Below, piece after piece: positions 35,740 to 47,640 of a stretch of DNA of 64,000 nt. Origin of the DNA: Lonicera japonica (lineage: Eukaryota > Streptophyta > Magnoliopsida > Dipsacales > Caprifoliaceae); assembly GCA_021464415.1 (NCBI GenBank), contig CM038470.1:28793601-28857600 (forward strand). Reading direction: 5' to 3'. Position 1 is the first letter of the stretch. Each line of letters starts with the position of its first letter. The translations under genes were made by a program, and so were the position numbers. The notes under the pieces were generated by a model. That model was not told the DNA's origin. It searched no databases and worked only from the letters and a program-made list of their open reading frames with translations.

Positions 35740-38700
35740 TTCATTACTAAATATGAATTTTGTATAATTTTATTTAGGTTGGGGTATGAATATATGATTA
35801 AATATGAATTATTATAGAAATTAACTACTTACCTGCAAAAGAATTATATTGTATATCGTTATAATTTCATGGAAAAAGTATAATATATAAACATTAGTAT
35901 AAAAAGATTCCAATTTTTATATGTTCAAAGGTTTCTTCAAAAAAATAAAAAAATATTACAAGGAGCATCAATTATTAATATCTTTGTAGCACATTAACTG
36001 CACCGACTAAAATCAGGAATTAGAGGAAGAAAGAATTAAAAGTTGGATTCTCATTGTTGTAAGTGAAAAAATGGTTGAGCTGATTTAGCATTTACCTAAT
36101 CCTCATTAATTTGTAACGGAAAAATGGAATTACTTTTGTAGCAATATTATTTAGAAGTTAACAGATCCATCTAATAATTTCATAATTATAATTAAATATT
36201 TTTTTAATATTTAGACCAAAAGAGATTTGTTTCAACTATTGATTACGTTAAAATTATTATCTATTTAAAAAGCACAAAAATTCTTATAGAACTCTTTATT
36301 TAGCAATAAAAATAACATATTGGCCTATTGGTGAAACTAATGTTTGTTAAGCTCTAAAGTTTTTAAAATTTTAAAGTATATTTGATGCGTTAGATAAAAA
36401 AGTCAAATTTATTATTTAATTTCATTTGAATATGATAAAATAATCTCTTTTTCAGTAAAATAAGAAACATTTATAAGATAAATAGTATACCCTATTATCC
36501 AATTCTAACTAACATTAAATATGAAATAAGGTGACTTTATGTTATCACTATCATTTTATACTATACGTCAAGCATGACCTAAATATATAGATTTTAAAAT
36601 TTTATTTTCTAGAGAAAATAAGATAAAGTTGAAATCAAAGATAACAAATTTGATCAGGTAATTGGCGCAAAGTTCCTTTAATCATAAAAATTACTCTTCA
36701 TTGCGAAACATGCATCAAAATCCCCTTAAATTGAGTAAATTTTTCTAAGTATGAATTTTAATAATAATATCATTGTTGTGGAAACAACTCTCTTATGTTT
36801 TTCATTAGATAATTCCTTTCAATAGTGTATGAATACAATAGCACATAATATTTACAAGGTAGTTAATTATAACCCATAATACATAATTTATACAGTAAAA
36901 TTTTTAATACATATTATATTTAGACGGTAGCACATTATGTGTAATTTCCTTCAATAAAATTTTATTGAATTTTTTAATTTTTCAAAATATTTTATATGAA
37001 TTTTTTAATTTTTCAAAATATTAGATTAGTTAGGTGAAGTACGGTCCTATCATAAAACGTCGTCAAGTCCGTATGTAAGAGTGTTGATTGAATTTCTGTA
37101 GTAATTATTGTCCTTTTTGTTTGTCATCAATATTATCATCTTGTTTTTCTTTGACAACTGACATCTACGTACTATTTTGTTTTGACAATGCTTTAATTGA
37201 CGTTAATTTTTGGTCCATAAGATTATGGGATCTCGTATAACAATATTGTTAATTATTTTAAATTAAAATAATTTTTAATTATTCATTTAATAAATTAATA
37301 AAACTATTAATAACGTTGACCTCTTTGATAATTATTTTTTAAAAATAATTAAATTTATAGAGTTTATTTTCTTGATTAATTATAAATTAATTGATTTAAA
37401 TATGTTTTTAAAAAATATGAGGAAAAATAGTCACTTTTAACTAATAAAATTAATGGGTCTCTTATTTTAATTAGGGTACAGGTAAAAGCACATATAAAAT
37501 CTTGTTTTCATACCCTTTTTAAAAACATTCTTCTTCAACTTTTAAAACAAGAGGAACACCATTTTTTTCAAAAATTTCTAAAACTACAAATCTTTACTTT
37601 AGATCTCTATTGGTTAAAGAGAAAAAAGCATTTAAATCGTTTCAAATAAGAGAAATAAATTAAAATAATATATTAATAATGAGTGAAATTCAAAAAACTC
37701 TCACATAAAATAAAACCAAGAATATAAAACTAAACAATAAAGATAACAAAGAATAAGAGGTAGAAGACCCTAAAAACTGGAAAACAAAAAATTAGTGAAC
37801 TTTCAAACAAAATTTCATCATTAATACTTTTTTTCGAGTGTAATTTTTCTATCAAAAAAGTACCAAATTAATTAGCATTTTATTCACTATAAGTTTTTTA
37901 AAGAACAATGCACCACTTTTTCGTTAAATTTTTTTCACAAATTTCTAGAATGTCTATCAATGTAATTATATTTTTATTTATTTAGATTTTTTTAGTGGAT
38001 CATTACATAAATTTTTTGTCACCGTTAAATCTTCACAACAATGGTTGTGACAAGATTATGATTTCATCATTTTTCTCTTTCTTGCTCCGGATAACTAAAA
38101 CTATTTCTTATTTGACAAAAAAGTTAGTGCAATCAACGTTAATGATAGAATTTTGGGAAATAACTTTTTATTTGTTGTAAAAAAAAATAGCGTGCAAGAT
38201 TGTTAAAAACAATTATAAACTGACTATGGCACATTATATCAAGCTAAGTATTATTGCAAGAAATATATACTCAAACTTGGCTTTTATATGGGTGCTCTTA
38301 CAATTTTGGGTACTCTTCTAAAATTAGAAATTAAATATGGGTTCTTAAATAAAAGGGTGTTAAAACTATAATTTAAGGGTGCCTTTACCCACACCCTTTT
38401 AATTATTGAAGATGGATTGTTAACTTTAATTATAAAAATGGTAGATTTGGTTATTGGTTAAATGGTTGTTAAAATTTGATTATGTCATTGGAATATTATA
38501 GTAAAATTGTGGGATTATTGCATAATGTCCCACAAACATTCTATAATTAATAGTACTGGACTATTAATCCTAGCATTAATTTAATATCATTACCCTGTTT
38601 GATTTATGCAGTATTAATACTGGGATATCCTATGCTAATGTTAATACCATGTTTAGTTCTGTAACTCGTATATGAGATTATATTTTGGAATAATAAAAAA

Positions 38701-40765
38701 AATTATTATTATTATAAAAATAATAAAAAAATTAATAATAATGGCATTTTTGAAAATATATGGTTCCTAGTAGTAGTAGTAGTATAATGACATTTTTGAA
38801 AATATTATAGTAGTAATGGCATTTTTAAAAATATATGGTTCATTTTTCTTAATTCATGGAATAAATAGTACCACATCCCCCCTAGTATTAAATTATACCA
38901 CAACGAGTGGTATTAAAGTTAGTACCGGTATTCGTAATCCTATCACATTTGTGCGAACCAAACAAAGTATTATAAAAAAGTGATATTAATAATCACATCC
39001 CACTTTTTAATACCCGAATCAAACAAGGCCTAAATGTATACACTATATAATTCAGAAAAAAAAATTAGTGCGAATATGTCTATATATGGACTTATTTTTA
39101 ATGACATTTTTTCATCACTAAAATATTTTTTTAATATTTAAGTAATAAATAATAGACGTTAAAATTTGGTCCGTATTAAAAATGCACTGCCATTTTTAAT
39201 TTATTGAAGAATGAACTGAAAAACAATATACAGAGGAGGAAAAATAAGATAAAGTATGGTAAAGTAAAAATGTTCTTCAATGCCACATTCAAAGTTTTTA
39301 ACCATTTTAATCAAATTATACTACTTAAAGTTTCATCATTGATGAAAACTTAATATTTTTTTCTTAATAACAAAACCAGTGGTCCCTATTCTTATTGCCG
39401 ACATAAGTCATTAAAAAAAATTTCACTGTTGCTTTACCTTTTTCTTATTCCTTTCTCTTATTATTCTCTCAGCCCCAGATTGATGGTTTTTATTTGATTT
39501 TAATATTTTTTTTAAATATATATTAATTTTAACTTAATTAATAGACAAAGATATATTAAAGAGGTTGTGTGCCGGAATCCTTTCTCCCCATTGATGTACC
39601 AAAAAAATGTGGTCAAAGAATTATATAATTTATTTTTATTATGATATTTAACATACCGTTAATTTGATATATCACAAAAGAAAGTTAGACTATAACTCAT
39701 GAAACAAAAAGAGTATATCAAAATGAAGGAGTTCATAATTTCAAATATTTAAGAAAGGAACCTCGGTAAGACTTAAAATTATTGTCAACAAAACATGAAT
39801 AAGCAAAACTTAGTCATTTGTATTTGAAGTCGATCTCTACTTACGAAAAGAAACTGGTTAACTTACACTAAGTTTTTTTTCACATGATCGACAGTGTATT
39901 AAATCTCGTTATAAAAAATAAATTGTGTTATTTATCAAAAATAATATTTTTATAAAAAGTATGCACCGGAGTTAATTAAAATATGAATTCTTAATTATAT
40001 ATTAGGAATACATGTGATACGTATACAATATTATCTCTAGTAATACATGATATTATGCAGATTTTTAAAAGACTAAAACAACATGTGATAAGGTTTAATT
40101 GGCGTTTGTGTTTTGTTCATATATAAGGTTATGATTTTGAATAGTTGATATTGAAAGTTTTTTGTATGAGTGAAAATAATGGACATTGTAAAACTGAAAG
40201 GAACAAAGACTGATCAATCGAACTCAATTTGTTCACGCAACCCTATAATGAGGATAAACTTGAAAAAAAAAATGAAATATATATATAGTTAGGTTATAAA
40301 AAGAGATTTTATCACTTTAACAAAAAAAATTAAATAATTATTTAGAAGAGTAAATTAATGATTTTTTTGTATAAAAATTTGTAGAGATAATCTATATAGT
40401 GAATAATCCACAAAAAATCATAGAAAAATTTGTTAGAAAATGGGTATAAGAAACACATTTTTCACAATTTTAAGGGCAAATTTGTAACAAGACTTTGCAC
40501 ACGGTTGTAAAAGTTCTTAATATATTCGTATTCTTCCACGTGAGTACATCAAAATAATGTATTTATATGCTCAAAATAGTTAAGGGATGAATGAGAAATT
40601 GTCACCCAAAATGAGCAAGTTGAAATGGACAAATGCAAATTAAAATGAAAAGTCCAACATTGGAAAAATAGAAAAAAAATTATGAGTTTATAACTAAACC
40701 CAAGTGAATACCTTATTTAATAATTCAAGATAAGAGGTGCTCTCTGCGCACACAATTGCGCAAGC
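35740..40765. other. Intergenic DNA, with a possible MITE at 38590-39030
   Basis: No gene is visible. A 33-bp tandem duplication (GAATTTTTTAATTTTTCAAA) lies at about 36967-37022. At 38590-39030 the ends TACCCTGTTTGATTTATGC and inverted GGCCTTGTTTGATTCGGG suggest a MITE with GTATTAA subterminal repeats, but no target duplication is clear. The remainder is AT-rich with no structure I can name. Confidence 0.45.
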
Positions 40766-41299
40766 TAGGCATGGGACCGGTTCGATTATTTAAAAAATTT
40801 TGAGGAATCATTAACCGAACCGGTTCTATGTTAACGGTTCGATTCTACCTATAAAAAAGTGAAGAACCAGTTTAAGAACCGAATCGGTTATAACGGTTCG
40901 GTTCTTCTGTTTTATCGGTTAACTGTTAACAAGATAAAAACCAATTCCTTAACGGTTATTGGAAATAACCGGTTTATTGGTTAACCGTTAACAAGAAAAA
41001 AAACCAAAAAAACCAAAATATTAATGGTTATTGGAAAGAAATAACGGTTCTAACGGTTCCTTAATGGTTCTAACGATTCCTTAACAGTTCTAACGGTTCG
41101 GTTTCTAAGCAATTTAGAAGGAAAATCTAATAACGATTCCTTAACGATTATTAGAAAGAAATTATGTCAAGAACCGATAACCGAACCGTTAACAACCTCG
41201 AAGAATCCGAACCGGTAACAAAAGTTTCCTATTTTCCAATAACCGAACCGAACCGGGTTTTATCGGTACGGTCGGACCGGTTCTAAATTCCCAGCCCTA
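40766..41299. mobile_element. Non-autonomous hAT element with perfect 8-bp target duplication
   Basis: Flanked by GCGCAAGC at 40758-40765 and 41300-41307. Termini are TAGGCATGGGACCGG and the inverse TAGGGCTGGGAATTT. The interior is packed with AACGGTT, ACCGGTT and AACCGAACC repeats in both orientations. No open frame is present. Confidence 0.93.
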
Positions 41300-41307
41300 G
41301 CGCAAGC

Positions 41308-41931
41308 TCAAGCTATCACAGATTGAAATAAGCTTAAAACGATTGCAGCTCGAAAGTTTTGACTTTTAGTCAAATCTCTCATTTTAAAACACAATTGATA
41401 AACACACTCTTATTTCAAAAAAATGTGAAAAAGTAGGTCCTTATTTCAAAAAATATTATTTCCTAAATTTTTTGCCAAAAAAAAATGTTATACAAAACTT
41501 TTTGCCCCATTTTCAGTTAAAACTAAAGGGGGACAAACTTAATTAATATCCGTTTCTTCTAAGTAAATTTAGGAGTAAAAGTGTAATTTCAATAATTTAT
41601 TGTTCAAACTGTTCGAGCAACGGGGCTATAGCAGGATAATGACTTAAGTCTGAATGCTATTATATCTATGTGGATTTTAAACTCAAAAATTCATATTTTA
41701 TGAAACGCTTATCATTAATCAAATTTATCACTTAACCAATGCTAAAAATTAGAAATTTTATGTAGCTGACCCATGAGATGAAGAACCTAATTAGACTTGC
41801 CATTGACTAATTGGGATAAAACTTCAAGGAAATTATTGAAAAGCACCACCAAAACTTTCCTTAAAAGCACCAACAGAAAAAGGCTTGCGCTTTAATTAGG
41901 ATGAAAGTTGGAATGACAATTTCAAAGGCAT
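41308..41931. other. Intergenic DNA, nothing identified
   Basis: I see no gene or element terminus here. Confidence 0.45.
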
Positions 41932-42238
41932 GGGTCCGTTTAATAATAGTAAGGAAAAAGAAAATAAAAATTGTTGATTTTTGTGAGAAGTTGAAAAATA
42001 AGTTGAGATATGTGGAGAGATGTTTTTTTACTTTGTGATTTTTTCCATGAATAAATTTTCTTTGAAGGTTGTGAGAGAAAAAAAATTCACAAAAAATTAT
42101 GAAGGATAAAGAATATCTACTCATAAAATAAGTATAAAATGGAGAGTATCTTATCGCATGTTTCAACTTATTTTTTTTAACTTGTTTATTAAATTAAGTG
42201 TTTTATTTTCCTTTTCCATGTTGTTATCAAATGGAGCC
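41932..42238 (+). mobile_element. hAT-type MITE
   Basis: The ends GGGTCCGTTTAATAATA and inverted GGCTCCATTTGATAACA match over most positions. The interior (TTGATTTTTGTGAGAAGTTG, ACTTTGTG, AGTATAAAATGGAGAGTA) matches 42927-43236 and the inverse of 19642-19878. A target duplication is not evident. Confidence 0.65.
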
Positions 42239-42926
42239 TACTTATTGCATTTTTTTACTTTAATAAATATAACTAAAATACACACAAAATAAATAATTAG
42301 ATACGCACAATGTAAATGTTTCTATCTTATATTTAAAATGTACAAAAATTGTGCATGTATTTGCCGCCTAAAATAGAAAACATGTTTCAATCTGAAGTGT
42401 CAAAATAATAAATCATTTAAAATTTTCCGTGTTTGGTTACCCTTTTCTTTTACGTTCAGCTCTCTTATTTTTTACGATAAAACAAGTTACATCTTTTCAC
42501 TTAAAATGCCTTATTACTTGAGGTCAACTCGTTCATTCTGATTGAGGTCAAGCAAAACCAAGTTAATGTCAAATATAAGGAAGTCGTGAATAATCATCAC
42601 CAGGTTAAGATTTCTTGTGTTCCAGAGTACATTGGACTTTTCTCATTTTCATTACTCTTTTAGCTTATTTTATTTCACTAGGATTTGGTTCAAGGACTAA
42701 ACGAATATTTTTTATATAAAAATTGGTGAAAATGATCTCAATAATGAGTAGATCAAATCATCTCTAAAATATTTCATCAAAATGTTTAATTTAAAAATGG
42801 TTGAGATGATTATTTAAAATTTCAATAAAATTCTTTTTCCATCCACTTTTGGTTTGGAATTTTGTAGAGATTGTCATGTCAAAGAGATCATCTCCACTAA
42901 ATTTCACATAAAAATTTATATGTTTA

Positions 42927-43236
42927 AGGTCCGTTTGAGAATAATGTGAAAAAAGGAAAACAAAAATAGTTGATTTTTGTAAAAAGTTGAAAACTAAGTT
43001 GAAACAAGTGGTGCTATATCTTCTTACTTTGTGGTTCTGTTCATAGAACTATTTTTCTTTGGCGGTTGAGAAAGAAAAAATTTCTACAAAAAATAATGAA
43101 TGATAGATGACATCAACTCGTAAAAATGAGTATGAAATGGAAAAGTAGCTCATCACATGTCTTAACTTATTTTTTAACTTCTTACAAAATCAAGTATTTT
43201 TCTAATCATTTACTATGTTGTTATCGAATGGAGTCT
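42927..43236 (+). mobile_element. hAT-type MITE, second nearby copy
   Basis: The ends AGGTCCGTTTGAGAATA and inverted AAGACTCCATTCGATAACA enclose an interior that aligns end to end with 41932-42238. It abuts a relic of the 35351 MITE family at about 42640-42920. A third, partial relative lies at about 50220-50460. Confidence 0.65.
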
Positions 43237-43329
43237 TTAGTTGTTGAATTGAACCCCATTTAAAACCATAGAACCGAAAAAATAATGAAAATGAGCCAAC
43301 TCCCTTTTTAGAAACAGCCTCCCAGCGGC

Positions 43330-43500
43330 TTTTTTTTTTTTTTTTTTGGGATATTCAAGAGGGCCAAAGACCATCCAAACACTTAATTACAGCAAATTAA
43401 AGAATAAGAAATACAACTACAGGGGTTGCCCTGGGGATTCTTTACCAGTGGGTTTCTGCAGGAATATTTGTATCGAGATGTTTCGTATTTGATTCTCCAC
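43330..43500 (-). mobile_element. Possible retroposon 3' end with poly-A tail
   Basis: On the minus strand, unique sequence ending CCCTCTTGAATATCCC runs into 18 A residues (43347-43330). This resembles the 3' end of a LINE or retroposed transcript. The 5' limit and a target duplication were not found. Confidence 0.4.
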
Positions 43501-45060
43501 ATACAAATTTTCTTGTGGCATGCTCAGTTTTGCAGACAAAAATTATTGTCACATTTAATATATGGTGGGGGACACTTCGTGGAAGATTAAAAAAAAATTA
43601 CGGGCTAGTTTTTAATTTATTAGAGCATTTAAAGTGGGGTATGATAGGTAGGATATGTAAGATAAGTATGATATATTTATCCTACGGAAGCATGTAGCGG
43701 TTGAAATTTGGTAAGATAAAATAACATTCCATACTAAAGTGTATAATAAAGTTGAATTTGATTAAGTTTTCAATTATACATACGCCAAACTATTTGGTGG
43801 CAGGTGGGAGGTCCCCGACGCTAAACAAATAAGCGTAGGAGCTCCAGCTCACACCAAACTGTTTGACGTTAGACTCTCTTTCTCATACGTTTACTTTTTT
43901 TCTTTCATACTTTTATTTTATCTCTCTACATTTTCACTTAATATACTACACAATATTTATTTTATTTTAATTTTTAAATAAGATAAATTTATCCCTTTAT
44001 GATATATGACATTTTGTCCACTTTCACATGTGGTGTCGTGGTGATACTCGAGCATCACCTACCACCTGAGCAATTGTCTTGTAGTTTTATTCTTAACTGT
44101 TGTGTCGTTATTTTAATTACTAAACAAATTCCCTAAAATTAATAATATTTCAATATACCCACATTACGTATACAAACAAGAATATTGTGTAATATAATAA
44201 CTAATATATTAACTATATTATAATATTAAACCTCATTTCGTTATTGAAATCACATTGTGTTTCTGTTTTTTTAATTTTGCTTTTGAATATTTTTGTTTTA
44301 TAAAAAATAAATAAATTATAATATATAAACAATACAAATTAAACCCTTATTTTTAATTAAAAATAATAATATTTTTAGTTAATCGTATACATTATTACAT
44401 GTACACGAAAATCTATACGAATGGTCCTCCATGCAACTTGCAACTGACCAATTAAATAACCACCCCATGCTTTAAATGAGTTGATATTAAAAATCAAGTG
44501 CAGACAATTTTACTTAATTATTAATATTAATATTATTATTATTATATGCAGAAATATTAGATATTGATTGGATATCATGTGGAGCGTGACTCATTCTTTA
44601 ATTTTATAATTCACATGTCCTTGTTCGTGGGGTATGCTTGCTTTCTTCTAGAGTATCCCTACGATTGCCCTTTTGGACCACTTTTTTTTTCCTTTATTTA
44701 TTTATTTATTCTTCTTTTGTTTAAGAATGTCTATTTTTTCATTTACTTGTTAGTGATAAGGAAAAATCTTAATATAACATGGAAAATGGAAAATGGAAAA
44801 AGGAAAAAGGAAAAAGAAAAAGAGTTAGGTCCTTGGAACTAATTCCTTTGGTAACTTAGTGATCATTTTTTTTAAATAGTGTATGGTCTAGGACAAATAA
44901 TATTGTTGTAATTCACAAATATTACAATTATCGTAACTCACAAATATTGTTAGCAAGTGTTTAGATACACGGTTTATGAATTTTATTATATTTGTATTTT
45001 TATAAAGTTGTATTTTTTGGAATTGTAATTTTAAAAAATTATAATATCATTATTTATGTT
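43501..45060. other. Intergenic DNA, nothing firm identified
   Basis: A GAGCATTTAAAGTGGGG motif at 43624 could be one end of a Tourist-like MITE, but no partner end was found. No gene is visible. Confidence 0.4.
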
Positions 45061-45069
45061 AAGATATAA

Positions 45070-45734
45070 GGGGCAATTAAAAAAAAGGGCTTACTAGAGA
45101 AAGATTTTCACACTAAGGCCAAGGAATAATTTTTTTTTAAATAAAGGGCCTATTTTTTTATTTTATTGATAATATTACATGTGTCTTTTTTTTTCATTAT
45201 AAAATGACATCCCAACCCTTAAAATAAACTAAAAAAATATCAATATGCATTAAAATATGGACTGCAATATGAACTTTGCAGTCTATATTTCACTGCAATA
45301 TGAACTTTGCAGTCCATATTTCACTGCAATGTGAACTTTGCAGTCGATATTTTTGGTGCAAAGTTCATATTGCAGTCCATATTTTACTGCAATGTGAACT
45401 TTGCAGTCCATATTTTTAGTGCAAAGTTCATATTGCAATGAAATATGAACTGCAATATGAACTTTGCAGTCCATATTTTTTGTGAAAATTTAATAAAAAG
45501 GGGTAATTTAGGTAATACATAACATGTTTTTATTAATTAAATGATATTTAAATTTATTCAAATACATTCATTTAAAATATAAAACAAAATAGGCCTCTTA
45601 CACTAATTACCAATTAAAAATAGGCCCTTCATTCAAATTACCAATTAAAAATATGCCCTTCATTCAAAAAAATATTATTCATTGGATTTTTGGTAAAAAT
45701 CAATGTATAATAAGCCCTTCTACCTAATTTCTAG
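45070..45734. mobile_element. Mutator-type MITE with internal 30-bp dyad repeat array, copy 1
   Basis: Flanked by a perfect 9-bp duplication AAGATATAA (45061-45069 and 45735-45743), the Mutator signature. Inverted ends share AAGGGCTTA(C/T)T within the first 30 bp. At 45257-45480 lies an array built on ACTGCAATATGAACTTTGCA + GTCCATATTT, about seven units, some inverted (GCAAAGTTCATATTGCAGTC). It is near-identical to 57791-58453. Open frames across the array are repeat artefacts. Confidence 0.88.
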
Positions 45735-46112
45735 AAGATATAATAATGAAAGAGCCTTATAAAGGAACTAAACGAGACATAAATAAGAAAAGCAGAATGG
45801 CTTAACTATAGAATATATGATCAAGGAGATTTGGGCAAGATTGAGATTTAATTATATTAATTATATACCTAACATAAGATATTTATATATGTTAACAGTT
45901 TAGATTGTACGTAATTTTCATTTAGAATTCTTATCATTCCAAATTTATGGGTTTATCTTATTTATATAATCCATTTAAAATTTCAAAGACATAACGAGTT
46001 TTAAAAAAAACCTCCACCACCACTACCTTATTGCAGACACTTCGGGTGATCATTGTTGGAGCTCCGACGACCAGTATTGAAAGTCTAGCAACCATGGCCA
46101 AAGCTAAGGTGA

Positions 46113-47637
46113 TGTACAACGGGACCGGGTGAGAAGGAGGAAGAACACCATCTAACAACCTTGTATTCTTGATTTCACAAGAATGAATAAAAATTCATCA
46201 AGTTTTCAAGAACAAGAAAATTTATCACAATATTTTATTAATTCATGAATGGTTGGTTGGTTTCTATACAAGGTAGAATAATAACTTATTTATAATTCTC
46301 AAATTATAGACCTATCTTAATTAACTAAGATTCAATTTGGAATTAAAATCAAATCATTTCTAATTAAGCCAACTAATATTCAAATTCAAAAAAATTATAA
46401 ATATAGAAACTATTTCACCTAATTAGTCAAAACAAAAAATGATAATACAAAAAATTAATAAATTAATAAAATTATCTCCACTTCCATTATATCTTTCACC
46501 CACTCTTCAAAAAACTCGTTCTTAGGTTTAATGCAGGAAATTGTTGTCGTCCATACTAGCCGATCAGATATTTGGTTAGTTTAACAATCGAATCACATAT
46601 TTCTTCATATCTAATCTTTCCCCAATTTTATTTTATTTTCTTGTTGTCAATGAAATATTGTACTACTTGGTAATGAAAAGGGGTGATGAATATATTGATG
46701 CCAATAAAATCGACATCTTCCAAACTTTTTCAATTTCTTCTTAACGATAATTATTTTTGACTAACTTCAAAGCTCCATACAAGAATCTTCCATACTTCAC
46801 CGATTTTCAACAAATTTTGGAAGATTATGCATTTATAGATGTAGGACAAGTGGTGAGACATAATATTTCAGTATTTCAACGGACTTTGCATGTTTTTTCC
46901 TTTTCTTTTAGCACATCTTTTGCCAAAATTTCCTGTGGTTGGATATTAGTTTCCTCAATATCATCATAAATCCAATTGAAAAATATATTCAAACAAGACA
47001 TAATTTCCTAAAAATCATTAGAAAAGTATTCTTCGATTACTAAATATACCTTTAATCCACACATGTTAATTGGAGGACCACCAAATATGTGCTAATCATT
47101 TTGAAAATCGTCCCACCATTCTTGAACATGTTATGTAAGTGCACCATAAATGTAGAATGGGAGTGGTCGGGAAGGAGGAAGAGTGCCGTCTTCAACCTTA
47201 TCTTCTTGATTTCACAAGAATGAATGAAAATTCATTGAATTTGATGAATTTTCAAAGAACAAGAAAAATTTCTCACAATATTTTGTTAATACATGAATGG
47301 TTGGTTGGTTCCTATACAAGGTAGAATAATAACTTATTTATAATTCTAAAACTCTGGACCTATCTTAATTAACTAAGATTTGATTTGTAATTAAGTCAAC
47401 TAATATTATGACCCTATGACATTGGTCATAGTGGTCACTAGGTTCTTGTAAGGAACAATCTATTTAGCGGGAGATCCCATATTCAAACCCCTTTAGGTGC
47501 AATTGCCAAAAAAAAAAAGCTAATATTCAAAGTAAAAAATAAAAACTATAAATATAGAACTTTCACCTAATGAATTTAAACAAAAATGATAATACAAAAA
47601 ATAATAAATTAATAAAATTATCTTCACTTCCATTACA
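46113..47637 (-). mobile_element. Miniature LTR retroelement relic (LTRs 47637-47151 and 46491-46113)
   Basis: Two direct repeats of about 380 bp, once the SINE in one is subtracted, flank a 660-bp interior. On the minus strand each LTR starts T(G/A)TAATGGAAGTG and ends near TGTACA/TCTACA. A purine-rich GAAGAGTGGGTGAAAGA sits immediately before the 46491 LTR, the expected polypurine tract position for minus-strand orientation. The interior holds a degraded minus-strand frame with an E-W-W-D-D-F segment that I could not assign. No target duplication was found. The LTRs differ by many substitutions, so the insertion is old. Confidence 0.58.
47408..47518 (+). mobile_element. tRNA-derived SINE inserted in the LTR copy
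   Basis: About 100 bp with an A-box-like GGTCATAGTGGTCACTAGG, a B-box-like ATTCAAACCCC and an A tail. It is flanked by CTAATATT at 47400-47407 and 47520-47527. The sister LTR at 46374-46381 has a single CTAATATT and no insert, giving the empty site. Confidence 0.85.
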
Positions 47638-47640
47638 TCA

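Noticed and set aside
45283..45474. 63-codon minus-strand frame with repeated D-C-K-V-H-I-A-V units, and its counterpart at 58002-58193
   Set aside because: It is a translation of the 30-bp dyad array inside the Mutator MITE. Both strands give similar frames, so it is a repeat artefact, not a gene.
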